A DNA stretch of 64,000 nucleotides from Bacillus sp. 1NLA3E (GTDB lineage Bacteria > Bacillota > Bacilli > Bacillales > Cytobacillaceae), in assembly GCF_000242895.2 (NCBI RefSeq), contig NC_021171.1:3506001-3570000 (forward strand), in the 5' to 3' direction. How positions within the stretch are numbered: the first letter of the stretch is position 1; each line of letters begins with the position of its first letter. Under the pieces are notes generated by a model. It had not been told where the DNA came from. It worked only from the letters and a program-made list of their open reading frames with translations, and searched no databases. Positions 57,164 through 64,000 of this stretch are shown here, in pieces. A program made the position numbers and the translations under genes.

Positions 57164-58083
57164 TGGATTTGTCCTCCTTTTTCATTTGTAACTTCAAGGA
57201 AGCGATCCTCTAACGATTTGGTGATTTCCCTTACTCCAAAAACCTCAATATCTGCGTTAACAAGTAATTTTATCATTTCAGGAACAGATTTTTTATTTTG
57301 TGCCATGGTAATTCTGTTGTCACTCTTTTTTATTGAGTTGTTAGGATAGACATTTTCTAGGAGCTTAACCGCCTCATCGACAGGAGCTACTTCGAACTCG
57401 AATAGTTTTTCTGTCCCTTGCACAAAATCGTGGACAAGCTGAACATCGATTAACTTTCCATTTTGAATGATTCCAATTCGGTCACACATCATTTCCATTT
57501 CGGATAATAGGTGACTTGAAACAATCACTGCCATATTTTTTTCTTTAGCAAGTAATCTTAAATAATCTCTGATTTCGCGGATTCCAGCAGGATCTAAGCC
57601 GTTTGTTGGCTCATCTAAAATCAAAACCTCCGGGTCGTGCAAAAGGGATTGTGCTAACCCAAGCCGTTGTCTCATCCCCAGCGAGTAGGTTTTCACCTTA
57701 TCGTGGATTCGATCAGTTAGCCCCACCAATTCAACGATTTCATCTATTTTTTCATCAGTAACATTGTTTGCCATTCTTGCGTATTGTCGCAGGTTCTGAT
57801 AGCCTGATAAAAATTTATACATTTCTGGATTTTCAACAATTGCTCCGATGGACCGCACTGCTTTTTCAAAATGACTTTGAATGCTATAACCAGCAATCTT
57901 TATGTCCCCGGATGTTATGTTCATTAATCCGACCATCATCCGAATGGTCGTAGTTTTCCCAGCCCCATTTGGTCCTAAAAATCCGAATACTTCACCTTTA
58001 TGTACTTGAAAACTGATGGAATCGATAATGGTTCTTCCCTTTATCCTTTTTGTGAGATTTTCTATTTGGACGATTGGTCCCAT
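57160..58083 (-). CDS. ABC transporter ATP-binding protein (BcrA-like)
   Basis: The ATPase half of the exporter, 307 residues. Walker A is FGFLGPNGAGKTTTIRM near residue 39, the signature YSLGMRQRLGLAQ, and Walker B EVLILDEPTNGLDP, with the H-loop in VSSHLLSEME. The C-terminal extension (about 220-307) is as in the BcrA/CcmA class. It lies between tcdA and the permease gene. Related systems give resistance to peptide antibiotics, but no sensor kinase genes are nearby, so the role is open. Confidence 0.9.
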   Translation of the reverse strand: MGPIVQIENLTKRIKGRTIIDSISFQVHKGEVFGFLGPNGAGKTTTIRMMVGLMNITSGDIKIAGYSIQSHFEKAVRSIGAIVENPEMYKFLSGYQNLRQYARMANNVTDEKIDEIVELVGLTDRIHDKVKTYSLGMRQRLGLAQSLLHDPEVLILDEPTNGLDPAGIREIRDYLRLLAKEKNMAVIVSSHLLSEMEMMCDRIGIIQNGKLIDVQLVHDFVQGTEKLFEFEVAPVDEAVKLLENVYPNNSIKKSDNRITMAQNKKSVPEMIKLLVNADIEVFGVREITKSLEDRFLEVTNEKGGQIQ

Positions 58084-58165
58084 ACCGTTTCTCCTCTCTC
58101 TTTAAAGAGTATTACACCCTTTCAACTTACCTTTTTATCCAAAATAGTGCAACCTGCTTCACACA

Positions 58166-58222
58166 AAACTAAAATGGCGTTTCACGCCACAAAATACAAA
58201 GCCCTTGATAGCATTCAAGGGC
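58166..58222 (-). terminator. Tandem hairpins after tcdA
   Basis: GCCCTTGA/TCAAGGGC (58201-58208 with 58215-58222) and GGCGT/ACGCC (58176-58180 with 58184-58188) stand one behind the other, followed by T-rich minus-strand sequence without a perfect T-tract. Confidence 0.65.
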
Positions 58223-58235
58223 CATTTTCAACTTA

Positions 58236-59003
58236 TTATTTTTCGTCTTTAACTCGTTGAATTTTAATACCAGCTAATAGCTGACGTACGACATAGCTTG
58301 CCATGATTAAACCAGCAACAGATGGGACAAAGGCATTTGACGATGGTGGCATTTGCGCCTTTCGGATCACCGCTTGATCATTTCCAACCTCTTTGCGGAC
58401 ATCTTCTCTAATAACGATAGGACTTTCATCAGAAAATACCACAGGGATTCCTTTATGAATTCCTTCTTTACGAAGACGAGTCCGAATGACTTTTGCAAGT
58501 GGGTCAGTATGCGTTTTAGAAATATCAGCAATTTGAAACCGGGTTGGGTCCATCTTGTTTGCTGCCCCCATGCTTGAGATCATCGGAATATTCCGCTTTA
58601 AGCATTCCTTCATCAAATGGATTTTATATACGATCGTATCCGATGCATCAATTACAAAATCAAGGCCATAGCTAAAAAACTGCTCGTAGGTTTCTTCTGT
58701 GTAAAACATTTTGAGAGAGATCACTTCACAATCAGGATTAATATCTTTAATCCTTTCTTTCATTAAATCAGCCTTTGGTTTTCCTACAGTTGATAATAAA
58801 GCGATCACTTGTCGGTTCACATTTGTAATATCAACATTATCTTTATCAACAAGCAACAACCTACCGACTCCGGACCTGGCAAGAGCTTCTGCGGCAAAGG
58901 AGCCTACTCCACCAATTCCAAGTACAGCAACTGTACTGCCTTTCATTTTTTCCAGCCCTTCTTTACCGATGGCTAGTTCATTCCTTGAAAATTGATGTAA
59001 CAT
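58236..59003 (-). CDS. tcdA: tRNA threonylcarbamoyladenosine dehydratase TcdA
   Basis: TcdA (YrvM) is an E1-like, ATP-using enzyme that closes t6A-37 of tRNAs to cyclic t6A. It has 255 residues. The nucleotide site is VLGIGGVGSFAAEALARSG near residues 28-46, followed by LLLVDKDNVDITNVNRQ, as in MoeB/ThiF folds. MGAANKMDPTRFQIADISKTH is a TcdA block. It lies just behind the 6S RNA gene and aspS, as in B. subtilis. Confidence 0.94.
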   Translation of the reverse strand: MLHQFSRNELAIGKEGLEKMKGSTVAVLGIGGVGSFAAEALARSGVGRLLLVDKDNVDITNVNRQVIALLSTVGKPKADLMKERIKDINPDCEVISLKMFYTEETYEQFFSYGLDFVIDASDTIVYKIHLMKECLKRNIPMISSMGAANKMDPTRFQIADISKTHTDPLAKVIRTRLRKEGIHKGIPVVFSDESPIVIREDVRKEVGNDQAVIRKAQMPPSSNAFVPSVAGLIMASYVVRQLLAGIKIQRVKDEK

Positions 59004-59128
59004 CTCTAATCACTCCAAAAACATACTTATATAAAATTTTAATTACTTCTTATCTTTTTCCCGTTAATGATTATATAATACTTCGGAATAAAAACAAGTA
59101 TTTCTATAGGAATTAATTATTATTAACA

Positions 59129-59157
59129 AGAAAAAACTCCATGAATCATTCATGGAG
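59129..59157 (-). terminator. Terminator after the 6S RNA gene
   Basis: CTCCATGAA pairs with TTCATGGAG around a 3-base loop, followed on the minus strand by TTTTTTCTTG. It lies about 18 bases beyond the expected 6S RNA 3' end. Confidence 0.92.
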
Positions 59158-59174
59158 TGTGTTGGTTTGTTTAC

Positions 59175-59360
59175 AAAAAAGTCCCAATCGTGCCGTCGCT
59201 TATTGCTTAGTTTTGATCCTGCTCTCTGCAGGTGGGTGTTCTGTCCCAAGCCTATGTAAGTCCCCTAAAAAGAGGCGTGTACGCAACCTGAAAACTCCAA
59301 ACTCCCGAAGTTAAAATGTTAGGTCAAAACATCTGCTGATTCAACTAACACATCAGGACT
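59175..59360 (-). ncRNA. bsrA: 6S RNA (6S-1 type)
   Basis: 6S RNA imitates an open promoter and binds SigA RNA polymerase in stationary phase. The minus strand begins AGTCCTGATGTGTTAGTTG and ends CGATTGGGACTTTTTT, so the ends pair (AGTCC with GGGACT) as in the closing stem. TGCGTACACGCCTC and GGCTTGGGACAGAACACCCA match central parts of B. subtilis 6S-1. The gene lies between aspS and tcdA, the same place as bsrA. TTATGT and TAATAA about 16 bases apart precede it. Length is about 186 nt; the 3' end is estimated. Confidence 0.95.
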
Positions 59361-59427
59361 CTTTCTTATTAACTTACCTAGATATTAACATAATTTTTAT
59401 CAGGATTCAAGAATTCAAAAGTGGCAA

Positions 59428-61203
59428 TTACTTGTCCTTTTTTACAGTTAAATCCAAGTATAACTCTCTAAGCTGTGCTGAACTAACCTGAGCAGGAGCT
59501 TCCGTTAACAAACAACTAGCACTAGCAGTTTTCGGAAAAGCAATCGTATCACGAAGGTTTGTACTTCCCGCCAAAAGCATGACCAGACGGTCCAAACCTA
59601 AGGCAATTCCGCCATGTGGAGGAGTTCCGTATTCAAACGCTTCTAATAAGAATCCAAATTGATCAAGTGCTTCTTGCTCTGAAAATCCTAAGACCTTAAA
59701 CATTTTTTCTTGGATCGGACGTTCAAATATCCGCAATGATCCCCCACCAAGCTCATAACCATTTAAAACGATATCATATGCCTGTGCCCGAACCTTGCCT
59801 GGTTCTGAATCTAAAAACTCTAAATCCTCTCGGAAAGGCATCGTGAACGGATGGTGAGCGGCGTAATAACGGCCATCATCCTCGGAATATTCAAGTAACG
59901 GCCAATCCGTTACCCAAAGGAAGTTATATAAGCTTGTATCAATAAGGTCTAATTCTTTTCCTAACTTCAAACGCAAAGCACCAAGAGAATCGGCCACAAC
60001 ACTCTTTTTATCAGCAACAAACAACACTAAGTCACCTGTTTCCACACTAAGTGCAGCGCTAATTTGTTTTTGTTCTTCCTCTGTTAAAAATTTAGAAATC
60101 GGACCTTTTAATCCGTCGATTTCTGCTTTTAACCAAGCCAAGCCTTTTGCCCCATAAACAGCGACAAATTCTGTTAAAGCATCTATATCCTTACGGGAAT
60201 ATCGATCCGCTGAGCCTTTAACATTAATAGCCTTCACTTGACCACCAGAAGAAATTGCCCCTGTGAATACCTTAAACCCAGAATCCTTTACAATTTCGGA
60301 AAGGTCCGTTAATTCGAGTCCAAATCGTGTATCAGGTTTATCTGAACCAAAACGACTCATCGCTTCATCGTAGGACATACGTGGTAATGGAAGTTTGACA
60401 TCGTGGTCTTTTACTTCCTTCATGATTTTAGCCATCATGGTTTCGGTAAGCGACATGATATCGTCTTGACTCATAAAGCTGGTTTCAATATCGACTTGGG
60501 TGAATTCCGGTTGACGATCGGCACGTAAATCCTCATCACGGAAACAGCGAGCAATTTGGTAATATCGTTCTACCCCACCAACCATCAGCAACTGTTTGAA
60601 AAGTTGCGGTGATTGTGGAAGTGCATAGAATTCCCCAGGATGGACACGACTTGGAACTAAATAATCCCTCGCACCCTCAGGCGTGCTTTTTGTTAAAATC
60701 GGTGTTTCAATATCAAGAAATTCTTCACCGTCCAAATACTCGCGAATCGACTTCGTCACTTGATGGCGCATTTTGAAGGTTTCGAACATCACGGGACGAC
60801 GCATATCTAAATATCTATATTTGAGACGAACATCCTCTGCTACCTCTGTTTTATCTGTGATTTGAAACGGCGGTGTTTTTGCCTCGTTAATAATTGTTAT
60901 TTCCTCAACTTGAACCTCGATTGTTCCAGTTTTTAGATTTTCATTTATTGTTCCTTGTTCTCTGGCAATGACTAACCCTTTAATATCAAGAACGTATTCT
61001 GACCGGACCTTTTCGGCAATCGCTAACGCACTCTCAGATACAGCTGGATTAAAAACAACCTGAACAATCCCGGTGCGATCACGTAGATCGATAAAAATCA
61101 AACCACCTAAATCCCGACGTTTTGATACCCAACCTTTTAGGTTAACTTTTTCTCCAATTGCTGTTTCTGGTACTTCTCCACAAAAATATGTTCTCCCAAA
61201 CAT
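59428..61203 (-). CDS. aspS: Aspartyl-tRNA synthetase
   Basis: AspS charges tRNA-Asp (perhaps tRNA-Asn as well in some species). The protein has 591 residues of the bacterial type. The N-terminal OB anticodon domain ([25 protein letters not shown]) is followed by class II motif 2 ([23 protein letters not shown]), a GAD insertion, and motif 3 ([15 protein letters not shown]). ATG at 61203 behind AGGGGGG is chosen over a longer frame that overlaps hisS. It follows hisS by 11 bases and shares its T-box. Confidence 0.97.
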   Translation of the reverse strand: MFGRTYFCGEVPETAIGEKVNLKGWVSKRRDLGGLIFIDLRDRTGIVQVVFNPAVSESALAIAEKVRSEYVLDIKGLVIAREQGTINENLKTGTIEVQVEEITIINEAKTPPFQITDKTEVAEDVRLKYRYLDMRRPVMFETFKMRHQVTKSIREYLDGEEFLDIETPILTKSTPEGARDYLVPSRVHPGEFYALPQSPQLFKQLLMVGGVERYYQIARCFRDEDLRADRQPEFTQVDIETSFMSQDDIMSLTETMMAKIMKEVKDHDVKLPLPRMSYDEAMSRFGSDKPDTRFGLELTDLSEIVKDSGFKVFTGAISSGGQVKAINVKGSADRYSRKDIDALTEFVAVYGAKGLAWLKAEIDGLKGPISKFLTEEEQKQISAALSVETGDLVLFVADKKSVVADSLGALRLKLGKELDLIDTSLYNFLWVTDWPLLEYSEDDGRYYAAHHPFTMPFREDLEFLDSEPGKVRAQAYDIVLNGYELGGGSLRIFERPIQEKMFKVLGFSEQEALDQFGFLLEAFEYGTPPHGGIALGLDRLVMLLAGSTNLRDTIAFPKTASASCLLTEAPAQVSSAQLRELYLDLTVKKDK

Positions 61204-61214
61204 GTTATTCCCCC

Positions 61215-62486
61215 CTAATTGCATAACTCTTTTAAAGTTTCGATGAATGTATCAAGCTCTACTTCTGTTTGTTCTCCAGTTGCCATTGTTTTTACATTGA
61301 TTTTATTCGCTCTAAGCTCATTATCACCTAATACTGCTACGAATCTCGCTTGAAGTCGATCAGCTGCTTTAAATTGCGTTTTAATCTTACGATCTAAATA
61401 ATCCCGTTCAGCAGTAAATCCGGCCTTTCGGAGTTGATGTAACAAGGAAACCGTATAATCCTTCGCCTCATCCCCAAGTCCTACAAGGTAGCAATCAATG
61501 TCTGTAGTGATGGGTAGCTCAACTCCCTCAGCATCTAGTGCAGCTAGGAATCTTTCAATGCTCATCGCAAAACCAATTCCAGGTGTCTCAGGCCCACCAA
61601 TTTCCTCGACAAGACCGTTATAACGCCCTCCACCACATAAAGTAGTAATAGCTCCAAAGCCCTCTGCATCACTCATAATCTCAAAAGCAGTGTGGTTATA
61701 ATAGTCCAAACCGCGAACTAAATTTGGATCAATTTCAAACGGAACATCAAGTGCTGAAAGGTATTTTTGTACTTTTTCAAAATATTGACGAGACTCATCA
61801 TTCAAAAACTCAATGATAGATGGAGCTGATTTCATCAATTCATGTTCTCGATCTTGTTTACAATCAAGAATTCTCATTGGATTTTTAATTAACCGATTTT
61901 GACAATCAGAACAAAATTCACCGATTCTTGGTTGAAAATGATTGATTAACGCATCACGGTGATTGGCCCGGCTTTGTTTGTCGCCAAGACTATTAATAAC
62001 AAGCTTAAGTTTTGTTAATCCCATCTCTCTATATAAATTCATGGCAAGCGAAATGACTTCTGCATCAATGGCTGGGTCAGAACTCCCTAGTGCTTCAACA
62101 CCAAATTGAACAAATTGCCGAAAACGACCTGCTTGAGGACGTTCATAACGAAACATCGGTCCCATATAATAAAGTTTGACAGGCTGTGTGGCGTTACCAA
62201 ACATTTTATTATCTACGAAGGATCTTACAGTAGATGCTGTTCCCTCTGGTCGGAGGGTTAAACTTCTATCGCCGCGATCAGTAAAAGTATACATTTCCTT
62301 TTGGACAATATCGGTGGTATCTCCAACTCCACGTTGAAATAATTCGGTATGTTCAAAGATTGGTGTGCGAATTTCCCGATATTGATATCTTTCACATAAT
62401 TCTCTTGCCTTTTTTTCAATCAACTGCCACTTCTCCACTTGTCCTGGGAGAATGTCCTGAGTTCCTCTCGGAATATGAATAGCCAT
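61215..62486 (-). CDS. hisS: Histidyl-tRNA synthetase
   Basis: HisS charges tRNA-His. It is 423 residues, the usual size. It starts [14 protein letters not shown]. Class II motif 2 is [20 protein letters not shown], the histidine-A site is [13 protein letters not shown], and [11 protein letters not shown] and IGFAMSIER follow. The ATG at 62486, behind GGAGGATAAAC, is used; the frame is open 18 codons more. A T-box leader stands upstream and aspS downstream. Confidence 0.97.
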   Translation of the reverse strand: MAIHIPRGTQDILPGQVEKWQLIEKKARELCERYQYREIRTPIFEHTELFQRGVGDTTDIVQKEMYTFTDRGDRSLTLRPEGTASTVRSFVDNKMFGNATQPVKLYYMGPMFRYERPQAGRFRQFVQFGVEALGSSDPAIDAEVISLAMNLYREMGLTKLKLVINSLGDKQSRANHRDALINHFQPRIGEFCSDCQNRLIKNPMRILDCKQDREHELMKSAPSIIEFLNDESRQYFEKVQKYLSALDVPFEIDPNLVRGLDYYNHTAFEIMSDAEGFGAITTLCGGGRYNGLVEEIGGPETPGIGFAMSIERFLAALDAEGVELPITTDIDCYLVGLGDEAKDYTVSLLHQLRKAGFTAERDYLDRKIKTQFKAADRLQARFVAVLGDNELRANKINVKTMATGEQTEVELDTFIETLKELCN

Positions 62487-62562
62487 GTTTATCCTCCTTA
62501 AAACATTCCTTTTTTCCTCATTCTGCCAAGAATCTATCATAAAAGCTATTTATTTATAAATA

Positions 62563-62862
62563 TAAAAAACAAAAAACCCCCGTCCCTTGTTACCTAAATA
62601 ACAAAGGGACGAGAGTTATGTAATTAATCCCGTGGTGCCACCCTAGTTGAAGCAAACTTTGCTCCCGCTCAAACAGTTAACGCCTGTACACGTCCAGCTC
62701 CTACTAAAGACATCGTTCTTTTTCAGAGTGAAACCTACTGAGTGTTCATTCATTAAGTCATCATGTAGAAACGCTTTCAGCCACGGCGTTCCTTCTCTTT
62801 TCATGTGGTTCTTAATTACTATTCTCGATCATCGGTTCTTGTCGTAATAAGTCATTTTATTT
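62563..62862 (-). promoter_or_regulatory. T-box riboswitch of hisS-aspS
   Basis: The T-box core is AGGGTGGCACCACG (62631-62644, minus strand). A strong terminator, CGTCCCTTTGTTA paired with TAACAAGGGACG (62581-62611), ends in G/T-rich GGGGGTTTTTTG. A histidine specifier is expected; a CAC at 62728-62730 is one candidate. Uncharged tRNA would free the antiterminator and allow hisS and aspS to be read. Confidence 0.94.
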
Positions 62863-62867
62863 ATATT

Positions 62868-62896
62868 ATGATACGGAGCATTAAAAGGATTGTCAA
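62868..62896 (-). promoter_or_regulatory. SigA promoter of the hisS-aspS transcript
   Basis: TTGACA (62891-62896) and TATCAT (62868-62873) are 17 bases apart on the minus strand, directly ahead of the T-box leader and just after the yrzK-like stop codon. Confidence 0.88.
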
Positions 62897-62907
62897 GGAT
62901 AAAAACA

Positions 62908-63084
62908 TTATGAACGCTCAAGGTGCTTTTTTAATTTTTTTACATCCATTAGGGAAAGTCCAAATTCCGATGCCAATTCAAACATATTTGCCTGTTGTTG
63001 TCTTTGGATAAAATCATGAAAATCAACACCAAACAATTGATTTTCACCCTCAATTGCGGACGTGTCCTTGTTGCCATATCTCAT
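62908..63084 (-). CDS. yrzK: Small protein, probable YrzK
   Basis: A 58-residue protein. ATG at 63084 is preferred, 5 bases behind AGGGTGA; a frame six codons longer has no site. The C-terminal part (MFELASEFGLSLMDVKKLKKHL) looks like a helix-turn-helix as in sigma-70 region 4 or an antisigma relative. It stands between hisS and yrvJ, where B. subtilis has yrzK. The name is given by position; the function is unknown. Confidence 0.6.
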   Translation of the reverse strand: MRYGNKDTSAIEGENQLFGVDFHDFIQRQQQANMFELASEFGLSLMDVKKLKKHLERS

Positions 63085-63254
63085 TTTGCTCACCCTTTGC
63101 AAAGTTTTCTTGTTTTTATTATTCCCATCAGCTTAAAAAATGTTTCATACTTTTGTTACTTTTCATCTTCTTTTGTGAGAAACAAGCAAAAAGAACATGA
63201 TTTTCAAACAGTAGTCCGTTAAAATGGATTTATGTCTAAGAGGGGTGGCGCTTT

Positions 63255-64000
63255 GTGAGAAAAAAGCATTTATTTTGGATTTTTATTTTTGTTCTCAGTT
63301 TTTCCGGAATGCAACCCATCCAGAAAACGAGTGCAAATAACAGCAATATTAAAATTACTTCAAATCATACAAATGTCCGGGAAGGTCCCGGGTTAAGTTA
63401 TCAACAAATTGGACAAGTCAATCAAGGAGACACTTTTGCTGCAATTAAAATAAATGGAGATTGGATTCAAATTCAACTTGACAACAATAAAAAGGGCTGG
63501 GTCGCTAATTGGCTCGTTACATATGAACAGAAAAAAAGCACAACCTCTTCCTCTTCGTTCCATAAAGGAGGGGAAATAAAAATTAAAACCGATGGGTTGC
63601 GAGTACGATCAGGCCCTGGAACAAGCTATAAGGTTGCTGACTCACTTAATAAAGGGAAAACCGCAGAAATAACCGATATAAAAGGGGATTGGCTTAAAAT
63701 TGACTATACTGGTAACAGTGGATGGATTAGTAGCCAATTTGCAGAACCAATCGATCAACCACAAAAACAAGGCCAAACAACAAATCAAACTAAGCCCAGC
63801 TCGAAAAAGGATGATACATTCGCGACTGTGACCGCATCAACCTTGTATGTTCGCAGCCAAAATTCCTTTGACGGAAAAGTTATCGGGAAAGTTTATAAAG
63901 GGGATAAATTCCCAATTTTAGAAGAAAGCAATAACTGGAATAAAATTGAATATAAATCAGGTTCATACGGATGGGTTGCAGCATGGTACATAGAAAAGGG
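63255..64000 (+). CDS. yrvJ: YrvJ, secreted SH3b-domain amidase (N-terminal part)
   Basis: The gene starts at GTG 63255-63257, behind GAGGGGTGG, and runs past the right end of the window (248 codons seen). A signal peptide is clear (RKKHLFWIFIFVLSFSG). Three bacterial SH3 domains follow, each with the NVREGPG-type motif: NVREGPGLSYQQIG near 37, LRVRSGPGTSYKVA near 115, and LYVRSQNSFDGKVIG near 197, each ending in a GWV/GWI strand. They are joined by Ser/Thr/Gln-rich linkers. In B. subtilis YrvJ a C-terminal amidase domain comes after; here it would lie outside the window. Confidence 0.88.
   Translation, partial: MRKKHLFWIFIFVLSFSGMQPIQKTSANNSNIKITSNHTNVREGPGLSYQQIGQVNQGDTFAAIKINGDWIQIQLDNNKKGWVANWLVTYEQKKSTTSSSSFHKGGEIKIKTDGLRVRSGPGTSYKVADSLNKGKTAEITDIKGDWLKIDYTGNSGWISSQFAEPIDQPQKQGQTTNQTKPSSKKDDTFATVTASTLYVRSQNSFDGKVIGKVYKGDKFPILEESNNWNKIEYKSGSYGWVAAWYIEK

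Noticed and set aside
59064-59249. 61-codon minus-strand frame near tcdA
   Set aside because: It overlaps the 3' half of the 6S RNA and its terminator, which explain the sequence better.

Overview
The window is one contiguous stretch of a low-GC, endospore-forming Firmicutes chromosome of the Bacillaceae. Gene content and order follow the Bacillus subtilis dnaK-operon to relA interval closely: grpE-hrcA-hemW-lepA-yqxA-spoIIP-gpr-rpsT-holA-yqzM-comEC/EB/EA-comER-yqeM...yqeG-sda, then yrhC-mccB-mccA-mtnN-yrrT-yrrS-pbpI-greA-udk-trhP2-trhP1-trmR-mltG-yrzB-yrrK-yrzL-alaS-yrrI...yrrD, and recD2-yrrB-mnmA-iscS-cymR...rarA...tcdA-6S RNA-aspS-hisS-yrzK-yrvJ. Most genes lie on the minus strand. Identifications rest on recalled family sequences and visible motifs; no search was run. 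Many starts were moved to inner ATG, TTG or GTG codons because a Shine-Dalgarno sequence sits at the right distance.

Region by region: 1-7.9 kb holds heat-shock control (CIRCE/HrcA), translation factor LepA, engulfment hydrolase SpoIIP, germination protease Gpr and ribosomal protein S20. 7.9-14.4 kb holds DNA polymerase III delta and the late competence genes; comEA is interrupted by an in-frame TAG. 14.4-15.5 kb is a gene-poor scar with a decayed transposase and copies of a palindromic repeat. 15.5-20.5 kb is the ribosome-assembly/NAD/shikimate cluster. 20.5-24.1 kb has sda behind a cluster of DnaA boxes, psd, pssA, an uninterrupted sigK and yrhC. 24.8-28.3 kb is the methionine-to-cysteine operon. 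28.7-43.3 kb carries cell-wall (pbpI, mltG), transcription (greA), tRNA-modification (trmR/trhP) and aminoacylation (T-box-controlled alaS) genes.

43.4-48.1 kb is the main accessory island: a secreted amidase, an IS1182-family element inserted in the middle of a palindromic repeat, and an IS3-family element with a very long 3' hairpin. 48.1-64 kb returns to the core: recD2, tRNA thiolation (mnmA with its cysteine desulfurase), CymR, rarA, an ABC exporter pair, tcdA, 6S RNA, T-box-controlled hisS-aspS, and the start of the secreted amidase yrvJ.

The strongest unexplained signal is a dispersed palindromic element (core about 131 bp) present in five intact copies, one split copy and two miniature derivatives. 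Its copies fall into three subfamilies with different flanks. No CRISPR array, tRNA or rRNA gene was recognised.
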